A DNA stretch of 56,460 bases, taken from NCBI GenBank assembly GCA_025965895.1, contig JAOPWC010000001.1, positions 1-56,460 of the forward strand, written 5' to 3'. Under the pieces are notes generated by a model. It worked only from the letters and a program-made list of their open reading frames with translations, did no database searches and had not been told where the DNA came from. Of the stretch, positions 27,080-35,670 are shown one piece after another (positions within the stretch are counted from its first letter, which is position 1; every line of letters begins with the position of its first letter). Source of the stretch: Mycobacterium sp. (GTDB lineage Bacteria; Actinomycetota; Actinomycetes; Mycobacteriales; Mycobacteriaceae). The translations under genes were made by a program, and so were the position numbers.

Positions 27080-27282
27080 GATTGGGCTTACGCGGAGCCG
27101 ACGATGGTGACCAGGCCAGCTTCCTGAAGGACGGCGAGGTTGACTTTTCGGTGCCAGTCCTCGGTGATTCGGACCGCGGCGTGTCGGAGAGGATCTCGAT
27201 ACCGTCACCTCGAACTTTACTTGTACTCGAATCTTTCGTAATCGTTCTACGGTCCGGTGATATCACTGGCGTGTATCGATAG
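27080..27282 (+). pseudogene. Possible LysR substrate-domain remnant
   Basis: The frame gives ADDGDQASFLKDGEVDFSVP, then VLGDS, and ends ESFVIVLRSGD. It resembles the effector domain of LysR regulators, where a 'LRDGxVDLxxGVLG' turn and a 'DRFVGVVRxGHP' strand are common. No HTH is present. The match rests on two short motifs. Confidence 0.3.
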
Positions 27283-27401
27283 CTCGTGGGGCATACGCCG
27301 CCGGAAAAACCAGTATTTTCGCCACCACCGCAATAGATTTACCGAGAAAGAGGTGCGCCCAGGTATGCGAACCTCGGCGGTGCAACGGTGAGGAGTGCGA
27401 C

Positions 27402-27899
27402 GTGAGCCATAGATTGCGGTTCTGGTCGTGGGCTGTGGCGTCCGTTCCGGCGGTGGTGGTAATCCTCGCGGGGATTGTCACGATTGCTACGCCGGGACGC
27501 AGCGCGGCAGAGACGTGCAGGGACACCAGCAGCGCTGCGCCGCTGCGCGACAACACACCCTGCACCGATGTGTTGGCGCGGGAGGCGCGATGGTTGACGG
27601 CAATCACGGACGGCGATAAGGCGGCGGTCGACTCCATCCTTGACGCAAACTTCGAACACATCACCAGCCAAGGCATACTTCTGAACCGGGCCGAGGAGCT
27701 CGACAGCACGGTCAAACAGCCATTTACCATGAATCCCACCGAACAGACCGTGGATTTCACCGCAGACGCAGCGGTGGTCCATGGCGTGAACACGCTTACC
27801 CAGGCCGGCACGGTGGTGGCTCGGGAGCGATTCACCGACGTATTCGTCAACGAGGGTGGCAACTGGTCAGCGTTGTCCGCCCAGGAGACCGGGACCTAA
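27402..27899 (+). CDS. Secreted NTF2/DUF4440-like protein
   Basis: A 165-residue protein with a signal sequence (WAVASVPAVVVILAGIVTIA) and an NTF2-like domain (LAREARWLTAITDGDKAAVD; LDANFEHITSQGILLNRAEE; TADAAVVHGVNTLTQAGTVV; NWSALSAQETGT), as in DUF4440. Two Cys before the domain may form a disulphide. The GTG start at 27402 has GAGGAG 7 bases upstream. DUF4440 proteins are cone-shaped folds with varied or no enzyme function; the role here is unknown. Confidence 0.75.
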   Translation: MSHRLRFWSWAVASVPAVVVILAGIVTIATPGRSAAETCRDTSSAAPLRDNTPCTDVLAREARWLTAITDGDKAAVDSILDANFEHITSQGILLNRAEELDSTVKQPFTMNPTEQTVDFTADAAVVHGVNTLTQAGTVVARERFTDVFVNEGGNWSALSAQETGT

Positions 27900-28441
27900 C
27901 GGCTTCTCTCAATCCCCTGTCGGCGAGAGTTGAGGCGCTCACACATCAGTTCCGCGATCCCATGATCGGGGGCAGCACCCTTCTCGCGGAAGTTGGCGGT
28001 GTTTGGATGCCCGCGGCGCACGCACGATCCGCTCGAAAACCGGTGATTTCTGCGATTTCCCGTCATCGCCGGTCCAGTGAACATCCTGGCAATGGATCGG
28101 GATAGGTCGCCACCGACGTGGGCCGTTCGTCGTTCTGCAGTCGACGGCCGAGCGATGGTGCGCAGGCGACGAAGAGCTGTCCATCCCCTATGGTCCCAGC
28201 CGCTTTGCCGAGGCACCCAAGCACGTTTGGCTGATCTCCATCTTGGTGATCTGGTGGACCAGGTTTCCTGCCGCATTTGTCGCGGCCAAAACGATCCCGT
28301 TAATGCTGGCACTCGCCCGGCTTGTGTTGCGCGGCGCCAGTTCCGCGTCTCGCAAGTACGGCGAAACATTCACCGAGGCCGGGCATACCTCTCCCTCGTC
28401 GTACTCTGCCCAATTCACGTTTCATGGATGGTCTTGGTGAT
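27900..28441. other. Intergenic region with a weak hydrolase trace
   Basis: No intact gene. A plus-strand frame at about 28160-28250 reads GDEELSIPYGPSRFAEAPKH then VWLI, which faintly recalls the acid-loop region of alpha/beta hydrolases, and then runs into a hydrophobic stretch. It may be a relic, but the evidence is too thin for a separate call. Confidence 0.3.
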
Positions 28442-28620
28442 CTAGCGAGCCGCTGCCCGCGAGGGCTTCACTCGGGTCGGCGTGTTCTGACCAGCGGCCA
28501 GCCACCACTGCCCCTCGCGCCGGACCAGCACATACGTCGCCATCTCGGAGAATAGGGCCGCATCGTCGATCGGGATCCGCCCGCCATCCGAGTCCAGGGC
28601 CACCCGGCACACCTGGGCAA
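28442..28620 (-). pseudogene. NTF2-like (SgcJ/DUF4440 type) C-terminal fragment
   Basis: The minus-strand frame reads VCRVALDSDGGRIPIDDAAL, EMATYVLVRREGQWWLAAGQ and NT, then a basic tail to the stop at 28442. This is the last sheet of an NTF2-like domain ('LVRxxGxWxLAAxQNT'). The first half is missing and the frame upstream is Cys-rich and unlike the family. Confidence 0.5.
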
Positions 28621-28807
28621 CGGCGATGCCGACCGACGGACACCGGCCGGTGTGTGCGCACTGTGCTGCGCGTGATTCAAACGCCGACCCTGCGGGCTGC
28701 GCAGTGCACCGTGCGTGCACGGCCACGTACAGCCTCGCCTTTCCCGGACCTGAGCAGCCTCAGGACCGTATAGCTCGCAGGCGCTGGTCCTCGGACCGGA
28801 CACCTCG

Positions 28808-29140
28808 TTAGGCGAACGGTGGCGGTGTGGCGGGCAGCGTTGGGGCGGCCGCCGGGTTCTTCGGTGTCGAGGGCGGCGTCGTCGACGTCGTGGCAGTTCC
28901 CGCCAAGCTCGGTGGTGCCGACGGCGTCGTTGGGCCCGTGGTGTTGCCCGCGCCGCCGAGTGTGGGTGGGGCAGTCGATGTGGATGTCGACGTTGTCGTC
29001 GTCGGCGTGGTGGTAGCCGGGTCGGCGGTCGTGTTCGGCTGCTGGCCACCACAGGCCACCGTCATTGCACCCATCGTGACGGCGACGCCGGCACCGACGA
29101 CGGCCCCCAGCGCTTTGAGCTTCCGTTGTTGTGAGTTCAC
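28808..29140 (-). CDS. Thr/Pro-rich lipoprotein
   Basis: A 110-residue protein with a lipoprotein signal (LGAVVGAGVAVTMGAMTVAC, lipobox TVAC) and a chain of Thr, Pro, Ser and Ala with almost no other residues (TTTPTTTTSTSTSTAPP). Such tails are flexible and are often O-mannosylated in mycobacteria. The GTG start at 29140 has AGGGG upstream. The role is unknown; it may act as a cell-wall spacer. Low complexity makes homology hard to judge. Confidence 0.7.
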   Translation of the reverse strand: MNSQQRKLKALGAVVGAGVAVTMGAMTVACGGQQPNTTADPATTTPTTTTSTSTSTAPPTLGGAGNTTGPTTPSAPPSLAGTATTSTTPPSTPKNPAAAPTLPATPPPFA

Positions 29141-29379
29141 CTCGTCACCCCTGCCGTAGCTTTCAATTTCATGCCCTTCCCGCTATACGAAGGTCAGAAA
29201 CGTTTTGGGTTGAAGATTCGCGACATTGAGTGCTAGATCACATTCACGGCGTTCACAGGTTGTGAAACTATATCCGAATATCCTACCGGCGGCCCCAGTC
29301 TTCCCGCGATTCACGTGAACCGCTACCGGCCTGACCCAACGGAAAGACATGCGGTAATGGGCAGGTTCATGAGGTGTCA

Positions 29380-30399
29380 CTACGTCAGCTTCTCCATGAT
29401 CCGGGCGGCCGCATCGGCCTCGGCGCTCTGGAACCCTGTACCAGTCCATAAGCTGGTGCCCTGCGGATCGCCGACCTTGACCGATGCCGCCTGCACTGGA
29501 GCGGTGAGTTTGCCGATTTCGGGAAACCCGAAGACCGCCTGCGCCTCGTGCTCGTCGATGAATCGATTGCGCAGGCTGCGGGCATATCGTCCGGTAAACG
29601 CACGCGTCACAACGGTTTCGGTGAATGCTGGATCTCGCAACGCGGCGCGGTGGACGGAATTGGTGCCGGCTTCGTCGGCCAGCAGAAACGCCGTGCCGAG
29701 TTGCGCCGCAACCGCGCCGGCACCGATCACCCGCTGCACGTCGTCGGCTGTCGTGAGCCCACCCGCCGCGAGGATGGGAGCCTCGACACGCGCGGCAAGT
29801 GCGGCGAGCAGCGAGTCGAGCGGCTCGTGCGCCGGCTGCGCCGCCGGGTTGAACGTGGCGCGATGCCCACCCGCGCACGGACCTTGGGCGACGAGCGCGT
29901 CCACGCCGCGCGCTAGCGCCATCTCGGCTTCACCGACGGTCGTCACGGTTGCGGCCGTCGTGATCCCGGCGTCTTTCAGGCGACCGCATTCGCCGATCGT
30001 CGGCAGGCCGAACGTGAAAGACACCACCTGAGGGCGTAGGTCGTGCACCGCGGCGAGTTTCGCGGCCCAATTGTCGTCGTCGTAGCACGCCTTCCCGAGA
30101 CCAACGCCGTAGTGTTCGGCCTCGTCGGCCAGCGCGGTCGCATAAGCCTCGAACTGCTCCTGACTGCCCGCACTGGGTTGGGGAACAAATAGATTGACGC
30201 CGAGCGGACCCGACGTCAGCTTCCGCGCAGCACCGATCCGTTCGGCCAACCCCTCCGCCGTGAGTAGGCCACCGGCGATGAAGCCCACGCCACCCGCGTT
30301 TGTCACCGCGGCGGCAAGCTGCGGTGTTGACGGTCCACCCGCCATCGGCGCAAGGATCACCGGCACGGCAAGTCCGGCGAAATCGAATCGCACAGGCAT
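29380..30399 (-). CDS. Nitronate monooxygenase
   Basis: A 339-residue FMN enzyme that oxidises toxic alkyl nitronates. Landmarks: VPVILAPMAGGPSTPQLAAA (FMN loop), GGVGFIAGGLLTAEGL, VSFTFGLPTIGECGRLKDAG, the substrate/flavin stretch VDALVAQGPCAGGHRATFNP with its catalytic His (GGH), and LAAGGLTTADDVQRVIGAGA (phosphate site). Length fits class I enzymes. GAGGAG precedes the ATG at 30399. It is the only intact family member here; the copy at 14.7 kb is decayed. Confidence 0.88.
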   Translation of the reverse strand: MPVRFDFAGLAVPVILAPMAGGPSTPQLAAAVTNAGGVGFIAGGLLTAEGLAERIGAARKLTSGPLGVNLFVPQPSAGSQEQFEAYATALADEAEHYGVGLGKACYDDDNWAAKLAAVHDLRPQVVSFTFGLPTIGECGRLKDAGITTAATVTTVGEAEMALARGVDALVAQGPCAGGHRATFNPAAQPAHEPLDSLLAALAARVEAPILAAGGLTTADDVQRVIGAGAVAAQLGTAFLLADEAGTNSVHRAALRDPAFTETVVTRAFTGRYARSLRNRFIDEHEAQAVFGFPEIGKLTAPVQAASVKVGDPQGTSLWTGTGFQSAEADAAARIMEKLT

Positions 30400-30461
30400 C
30401 AGAAACTCCTCACAGAGGGAATCGGGGATCAGCAGACGGTGCCAGCGGATTCATCGCCACC

Positions 30462-31205
30462 TCATTGCGCAGCGCGAAGGGCTTCAAGCGGTGTTTCGCC
30501 GTACTCGGTTTTGTGGGCGGTGCCGAACCGCCCGAGGTGGGTGAACCCCCAGCGGTGTGCGCTGGAGGCAACGCCGCCGTTGGAGGGATCAGCCAACCGC
30601 AGATCGGGGCGGGCACGGCGGAGCCTTACCGAGCGCAGATATGTCATCGGTGACATGCCGAGGTGAGGTTGGCATCCCTCCTGCAGCTGTACCCAAGTGC
30701 GGGCAGCACACACGTTGAGCGGCAGTGCCGCTGTGAAAGGGATGGGCGGGTCGATCTGGGTGTCGACCAGTGTCTTGAGTGCCCTGTCGATGGCGAATTG
30801 GTCGATCTTTATCGCCAGATGGCGACTACCGCCGGGCCAGCGGGACGCCGTCATCGGGCTGTCAGGCCGATATATCGAGGCCAGTGCGGGAGTCGAGGTC
30901 AGCTCCAGTCCCCGATGACTGGGCTCCGGCCAGCCTTGCAGGGGGACACGGACGTGGTAGCTGGCGCGGTGTTCGTCGAAACCAGGCGCAACGTCTGTTT
31001 CGTAGGTGATACCGCCCACGGTGATCGGTCCCGGGCTGCTTACGCGCTGCGACAGGCCGAAGCTGGGTGACGGGCCTGACAGCTTGAGTCGATGCGGGTA
31101 GTAGGCGGTCGCGCAGAGGTGAATCGCTCTTTCAAGTGATCCTGTGCGAAACCATGGATCCGACTGTGGTTGCTGGGCGCCTCCCGTTGCGCTCTCCGTC
31201 TCCAT
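30462..31205 (-). CDS. AraC-family regulator with internal deletion, probably inactive
   Basis: A 247-residue ORF. The N-terminal ligand domain of the AraC_binding_2 type is present (GPITVGGITYETDVAPGFDE). At AARTWVQLQEG it jumps directly to CQPHLGMSPMTYLRSVRLRR, the second helix-turn-helix of the AraC domain. About 60-80 residues holding the first DNA-reading motif are missing, though the frame stays open. The ending (THLGRFGTAHKTEYGETP) is normal. Without one of two HTH units it likely binds DNA poorly. The start could be ATG 31205 or TTG 31250. The intact nitronate monooxygenase follows. Confidence 0.7.
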   Translation of the reverse strand: METESATGGAQQPQSDPWFRTGSLERAIHLCATAYYPHRLKLSGPSPSFGLSQRVSSPGPITVGGITYETDVAPGFDEHRASYHVRVPLQGWPEPSHRGLELTSTPALASIYRPDSPMTASRWPGGSRHLAIKIDQFAIDRALKTLVDTQIDPPIPFTAALPLNVCAARTWVQLQEGCQPHLGMSPMTYLRSVRLRRARPDLRLADPSNGGVASSAHRWGFTHLGRFGTAHKTEYGETPLEALRAAQ

Positions 31206-31340
31206 CGGTGTCGTTTCTTCCGCTCGTCGATCAGTCCCCTTCAATGACAAACGACGCCGATGGTTGGTTCACATCCCGCGCGCTCCTGGCCTCGGCGCGA
31301 CGCGTCTTGGGTCGCCGACACCTGTCGACGCTCCTGCGCC

Positions 31341-31375
31341 GCTCCGCTTACGGCGCTCCGCTTACGGCGCTCCGG
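31341..31375. repeat. 14-bp tandem repeat
   Basis: The unit gctccgcttacggc is present twice in tandem, followed by a partial third copy (gctccgg). Confidence 0.8.
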
Positions 31376-31456
31376 AAGGACAACGATTCACAACCGTCGG
31401 GGCGTCCCGCATACGTGTCGACAATTCACGTTTACTCGTGGGTCGGTACGGCGTCT

Positions 31457-31494
31457 GCCACCGAACGCGAATCAGCGGCCACCGAACGCGAATC
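31457..31494. repeat. 17-bp direct repeat
   Basis: Two copies of gccaccgaacgcgaatc at 31457-31473 and 31478-31494, four bases apart. A degenerate third copy may follow (gcctagcgcggatta). Confidence 0.75.
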
Positions 31495-32076
31495 TTTGGC
31501 CGCCTAGCGCGGATTAGCGGGCGGTCAGCGGAAAGCCGTCGATCGTCCGCTTAGCCTCGCCACTGTGGGCCGTCACCGTCGATCCATCGCGGCAGGCCCC
31601 GAGAGCGGTATCACGCTGCCCACGCTTAAGTGGTTCACCCAGACCCGGGGGCCGCGGTGCCCGTCGATGCAGCGCACCGCGAGGTGGCCGACGCGTTCGA
31701 CGGGTTGGGCATCGGCTGCCCGTTACCCTTCGGTGCGCGTCCGCGCAGTCTGGTCCGCGCGCCGCCCCAACAATGCCGCGGCGGCACAGCGCAGTAGGTC
31801 GAAGCTGCACCGCCATCACATCGAATCAGGAAGAAGATATGGCGGCGAGTACCGACGAAACAGTCCTCCAGTCCGAAGGACCCGGCGGAACTCGCGTCGC
31901 ACCCCCGACGTTTCCGCAGGTATGCGTGCCGAACAGTGGCCGCTGAAACATTGCGGCGAGCGGGACTGGAGCTTCGCCACCCAACCCAGCCCCGACGTCA
32001 AAGGACCTCACGGCGCGCGAGCCTACCGGCCAACCCCTTTCCGCGAATCTCAACCTAGTATTGGTGCCTGATCAGC

Positions 32077-32838
32077 ATGAATGCGCCCAACCAACAGTCC
32101 GCCGATCGTGCAGTGATCGTGACCGGGGCAGGATCCGGGATCGGCCGCGCCGCCGCCATCGCCTTCGCGCACGCCGGAGCCCGCGTTCTCGGGGTGGGAC
32201 GCCGCGCGGTCAATTTGCGCCAGACGGCCAACGAGCATCCCGCGATCACGACGTTGGTCGCCGACATTTGCGCCGAGGGCACGCCTGAGGCCGTCATCAA
32301 ACAGGCGATTGACCGGTGGGGACGAGTCGACGTGTTGGTGAACAATGCCGGGGCTGCCGCGGTCATTCCGCTCGCCGAGATTACCGGCACCCGCATCGCG
32401 GAGCTGTTTGCCGTCAATGTCACGGCTCCCAGCCTGCTCGCTCGCGCCGCTCTACCCCATCTGCGTGAGGTTCATGGCTCGATCGTGAACGTTTCCAGCA
32501 CCTTTGGGCATCGCCCGCTCGCCGGTGGATCTCATTACGCGGCAAGCAAAAGCGCTATCGAAATGCTTACCCGCAGCTGGGCGCTCGAACTCGCTGGCGA
32601 CAACGTGAGGGTCAACGCCGTTGCCCCTGGTCCCACCGAGAGCGAGGCCCTTGCTGCCTCCGGTTTACCTGCGGATGTGGTCGAGAAGATCAAAAACGAG
32701 GAGGCCGGTCGGATCCCGCTGGGACGGCGCGGCACTCCCGAAGACATCGCGGCCTGGATCGTCAACCTCGCAAATCCCACCTCCACGTGGCTCACTGGCC
32801 AGATCCTCACCGTCGACGGCGGCCTAGAACTGACGTGA
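32077..32838 (+). CDS. Short-chain dehydrogenase/reductase
   Basis: A 253-residue classical SDR. Motifs: VIVTGAGSGIGRAAAIAFA (NAD(P) loop), ADI at the adenine site, LVNNAGAAAV, IVNVSSTFGHRPLAGGSHYA with Ser, then the catalytic YAASK, and VAPGPTESEA and ILTVDGG at the end. GVGRRAV after strand 2 has Arg residues, which slightly favours NADP. The ATG at 32077 is close to a weak ribosome site. Downstream genes are relics, so its pathway is not visible. Confidence 0.9.
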   Translation: MNAPNQQSADRAVIVTGAGSGIGRAAAIAFAHAGARVLGVGRRAVNLRQTANEHPAITTLVADICAEGTPEAVIKQAIDRWGRVDVLVNNAGAAAVIPLAEITGTRIAELFAVNVTAPSLLARAALPHLREVHGSIVNVSSTFGHRPLAGGSHYAASKSAIEMLTRSWALELAGDNVRVNAVAPGPTESEALAASGLPADVVEKIKNEEAGRIPLGRRGTPEDIAAWIVNLANPTSTWLTGQILTVDGGLELT

Positions 32839-32915
32839 GCACCAACGCGCTGGACGCGCATGGCGCGGGCAACTGTTTAATCCGCGCACAGCGTCTCAAC
32901 GAGCAGATAATTTAC

Positions 32916-33005
32916 ATGACCGAAAAACGACCCCTGCTAGCGCCATTCAGCCTCCAGACGGCGATCGAGAAGGTGCTTCGCGGCGAGATCACCCTCGACG
33001 CGGCA
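32916..33005 (+). pseudogene. Possible DUF1348/SnoaL-like N-terminal fragment
   Basis: From ATG 32916 the frame reads TEKRPLLAPFSLQTAIEKVL then RGEI, close to the N-terminus of DUF1348 proteins ('RPPLPPFTxETAxxKVxxAE'). The match is lost after about 30 residues. The evidence is one short motif. Confidence 0.35.
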
Positions 33006-33300
33006 CCCGACGCTTCCGGGTCAACGCATGGCGGTCCTTGGGTTCCTCTGCTGAGACAGGAGCCCGACGATGGTGGCGCTGAGAAGGCAGGTCAGGGTGC
33101 GGGTGAAGTCGAGGGCCCAGGGTCGGTGCGATCGTATGGTCGTTGGCGTAGGCACTTGCCAATCAGCGCAGCAAAGGCCAACTGGTTCTTTAGGTCATCC
33201 GGAACGGGGTACGCAGAGGCGGGAGATCGGTTGTCGCTCGCCATTTTCTCTGATCTGCTGCCCCGCCACCCGGCTGTCCGACACGCTTTAGGCCCGCAGG

Positions 33301-33621
33301 GTATGCCCCGGTGTTTCGCCATACACGCCACTTCGTCCGTTCGCCAAGCGAGAAGTCATGCCGGGCGATCTGAAAGACACCGAGTTGGAACGCTTCGTCC
33401 GCGACGCCGCCTCACCCTACTGGCATCAAACATCTACCGCCAAGACGGGCCAAGACACCTCATCGGTGGTGGACGGCAAGCTGAATGTCTATGGAACCGA
33501 ACACCTTCGCATCGCCGACGGCTCAATCCTGCCCCGGCTGACAACTGGAAACACGATGGCCCCCGGCGTCATTGTCGGGGAACGCGCCGCGCAGATCCTA
33601 CGGGACCAGTACCCGCTCTGA
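33301..33621 (+). pseudogene. GMC-family oxidoreductase C-terminal fragment
   Basis: An open frame without a proper start reads RPFAKREVMPGDLKDTELER, then AASPYWHQTSTAKTG with the catalytic His, then VYGTEHLRIADGSILPRLTT and GNTMAPGVIVGERAAQI before the stop. This is the conserved C-terminal 90-100 residues of GMC oxidoreductases (choline dehydrogenase/glucose oxidase type). The FAD-binding N-terminal 400 residues are gone. Confidence 0.8.
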
Positions 33622-33671
33622 CCGCGGCACCGCGGGCCCGGCCAGCATCAGCAGAGAAAATCGGAGAGCAG

Positions 33672-34199
33672 ATGGAATCCCAACAGCCCATTAGCCATAG
33701 TATCGACCGGATTACCGATACAGCACTCCCCCACGCTCTGGACGTTTTCGGGCCGACAATCGAATTCCTCAGGGGCCCAGACGATCCAGATGCCCACTTC
33801 TGTGTCATGCGGGGGATCGTGCCGCCCGGGGTGACGGTGCCGCTGCACAGCCATGACGACGCGGAGGACTTCTACATCCTCGCCGGTACGCAGCAAGTGC
33901 TGACGCACGGAAACTACGGCCTGCAGTGGCGCGACGCTCACGCCGGAGACTACGTGCGGGTGCCCGGCGGGATACCCCACGCGCACCGGAACATCTCAGG
34001 CGAGCCGGCGATCGACCTCATCGTCACAACTTCCCGGCTCGGGCGGTTCTTTCTGGAAGTTGGACGCCCTGTCATCGGTTCGCCTCAACCGCCGACTCCC
34101 GACGAGATCGCCCGATTCGTCGTCGTCGCCGCAAAGTATGGCTACACCCTTGGTACACCGGAGGAGAATGCCGCGGTAGGGATCGACACGCCCTACTAA
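33672..34199 (+). CDS. Cupin-domain protein
   Basis: A 175-residue single-domain cupin. Motif 1 is GVTVPLHSHDDAEDFYILAG (two His and a Glu for metal), motif 2 is GDYVRVPGGIPHAHRN with the third His. A helical tail follows (PTPDEIARFVVVAAKYGYTL). The ATG has GGAGAG just before it; the longer open frame that begins at 32787 is a fusion of relic frames and was not used. Such proteins bind Fe or Mn and may be dioxygenases or isomerases; the substrate is unknown. Confidence 0.82.
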   Translation: MESQQPISHSIDRITDTALPHALDVFGPTIEFLRGPDDPDAHFCVMRGIVPPGVTVPLHSHDDAEDFYILAGTQQVLTHGNYGLQWRDAHAGDYVRVPGGIPHAHRNISGEPAIDLIVTTSRLGRFFLEVGRPVIGSPQPPTPDEIARFVVVAAKYGYTLGTPEENAAVGIDTPY

Positions 34200-34801
34200 C
34201 CAGCGCATCGCAGCGACTGGATGCCGGTGTCCAGCGCGGCTTCCAGGTAGGCCAGATCCCCCGTCGCCAGCAGGATCGCCACGCCGCCCTGGATGCCGGC
34301 CAGCAGCGCCGCCGCTGCACGGTCGGGATCGATTGCCGCGGCCATCTTTTCTTGGTGTTGCATCTGCCGCACGCCAACGGCGATGTCGTCGTGCCACTGG
34401 CGCAACAGTGCCGCGGTCACCGCCTGCGCACCCGGGGTCGTGCGACCGATCTCCGACATCAACACGGCCAGTGGGCAGTGCTGGCCCTGACGGCGGTACC
34501 GCTCGACGACCACGTCGCGCCAGCGCTGCCATCCGGCCCAGGACGTCAACGCCGACAGGTGGGGCTGCTGATCGCTGAGCACCAACCTGGCCTCGTGTTC
34601 GGCCACCGCCAGCAGCAGCTGCTCCTTGCCGCCAGGGAAATAGTGGAACAACTGGCTTTTGGATGTTTGGGTGCGCGCCCGGACGTCGTCGAGCGTGGTC
34701 ACGGTGGCCCCGCGGGCCCTGATTTCTGCGGCAGCGCCCTCAACGATCCGCTGCCTGGTCGCGCGCCCCTTCGTCGTCAGGTTCTGGACTTGCGAGTCCA
34801 T
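34196..34801 (-). CDS. TetR-family regulator (divergent from an SDR)
   Basis: A 201-residue repressor. The helix-turn-helix reads RQRIVEGAAAEIRARGATVT then TLDDVRARTQTSKSQLFHYF, followed by PGGKEQLLLAV, close to the AcrR/TetR group with TetR_C ending GIQGGVAILLATGDLAYLEA. A Cys in GQHCPLAVLMSEIG is conserved in this group. The ATG at 34801 lies inside an operator-like repeat; the longer open frame to 35293 is antisense of the SDR. It probably represses itself and the divergent SDR. Confidence 0.87.
   Translation of the reverse strand: MDSQVQNLTTKGRATRQRIVEGAAAEIRARGATVTTLDDVRARTQTSKSQLFHYFPGGKEQLLLAVAEHEARLVLSDQQPHLSALTSWAGWQRWRDVVVERYRRQGQHCPLAVLMSEIGRTTPGAQAVTAALLRQWHDDIAVGVRQMQHQEKMAAAIDPDRAAAALLAGIQGGVAILLATGDLAYLEAALDTGIQSLRCAG
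34785..34800. promoter_or_regulatory. TetR operator candidate 1 (TGGACT-TGCG-AGTCCA)
   Basis: The inverted repeat TGGACT...AGTCCA overlaps the start of the TetR gene. It shares most positions with the perfect palindrome 35 bp away (centre to centre), consistent with two bound dimers. Confidence 0.55.
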
Positions 34802-34819
34802 TTTAAGCGGTGCAGCATA

Positions 34820-34835
34820 TGGACTCATGAGTCCA
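34820..34835. promoter_or_regulatory. TetR operator candidate 2, perfect 16-bp palindrome
   Basis: TGGACTCATGAGTCCA is its own reverse complement and spans the ATG of the SDR gene (34827). It pairs with the similar site at 34785-34800. Binding here would block transcription of both divergent genes. Confidence 0.7.
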
Positions 34836-35591
34836 AATGATACGCGGCTGGCCGGCCGCACCGCGTTAGTGACCGGGTCGACGGGCGGCCTCGGCGCCGC
34901 GTTCGCCACTGCCCTGGCCGAGCAAGGAGCGTTCGTCGTCGTCAGTGGCCGTGACATAGCCCGGGGGCTGGCCGTCCTCGACCGCATCTCGTCAACCGGG
35001 GCCACCGCGGCGTTCGTCCGGGCGGATCTGTCCCGCGGGGCAGCTGAGGTGCACCGGCTCGCGGAAGAGGCGACCACAGCCGCCGGTGGCCGGATCGACG
35101 TGCTGGTCAACAACGCCGCGATGCTGCTGGCGCCCGCACCGACCGCCAACGTGCCCGAACAGCAGGTGACCGACGCGTTCGCCGTCAACGTCGTCGCACC
35201 GTTCCTGTTGACCGGGATCGTTGCGCCGCGGATGGCCAAACGTGGGCACGGGTCGATCGTGAATATCGGCTCGATCAACGGGCTGATCGGCATGGGAGGC
35301 TCGGCCCTCTACAGCGCCACCAAGGCCACGATTCACTCGCTGACCAAATCGTGGGCAGACGAGTATGGACCGCGCGGGGTGCGCGTCAACACCGTCGCGC
35401 CCGGCCCCAGCCTGACCGAGCGCAACGCCGACATCGCCGAGCAACTGGCGCCACTGCTGGCGCGGATTCCCTCGCGGCGGGCCAGTACGTTGACCGAAGT
35501 CGCTGCCGCTGTGGTGTTTCTGGCCAGTGACGACGCCAGCGGCATCAACGGCGCGACGCTGTCCGTGGACGGCGGCTGGTCGGCCATCTGA
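34827..35591 (+). CDS. Short-chain dehydrogenase/reductase, TetR-controlled
   Basis: A 254-residue classical SDR: RTALVTGSTGGLGAAFATAL, VVVSGRD (Arg after strand 2), RADLSRG, VLVNNAAMLL, IVNIGSINGLIGMGGSALYS with the catalytic YSATK, APGPSLTERNADIAEQL and LSVDGGW. The start ATG sits inside a palindrome and has no ribosome site, so the mRNA may be leaderless. The substrate is unknown; pairing with a TetR repressor suggests inducible detoxification or catabolism. Confidence 0.9.
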   Translation: MSPNDTRLAGRTALVTGSTGGLGAAFATALAEQGAFVVVSGRDIARGLAVLDRISSTGATAAFVRADLSRGAAEVHRLAEEATTAAGGRIDVLVNNAAMLLAPAPTANVPEQQVTDAFAVNVVAPFLLTGIVAPRMAKRGHGSIVNIGSINGLIGMGGSALYSATKATIHSLTKSWADEYGPRGVRVNTVAPGPSLTERNADIAEQLAPLLARIPSRRASTLTEVAAAVVFLASDDASGINGATLSVDGGWSAI

Positions 35592-35670
35592 CTGCGGCGG
35601 TCCAACCGCGCACGCGGACAACAGGGTGTTCTGGCCCCGCGGTCGCCGCGCGCCTGGTGTGATGGGACCC

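Larger units (their letters stand above)
31206..32076. other. Repeat-bearing intergenic region
   Basis: 871 bp without a recognised gene. It contains two small repeat sets (31341-31375 and 31457-31494). An ATG at 31839 with AGGAAGAAG upstream opens only 35 codons (to 31946), perhaps the start of a lost gene. Confidence 0.45.

Noticed and set aside
32787..34199. A 470-codon open frame covering the cupin gene and the region before it
   Set aside because: Only the last 175 residues match a cupin and have a ribosome site. The first part is an accidental join of relic sequence.
34196..35293. A 365-codon frame for the TetR gene
   Set aside because: The N-terminal 164 residues are antisense to the SDR gene; the TetR fold begins at 34801.
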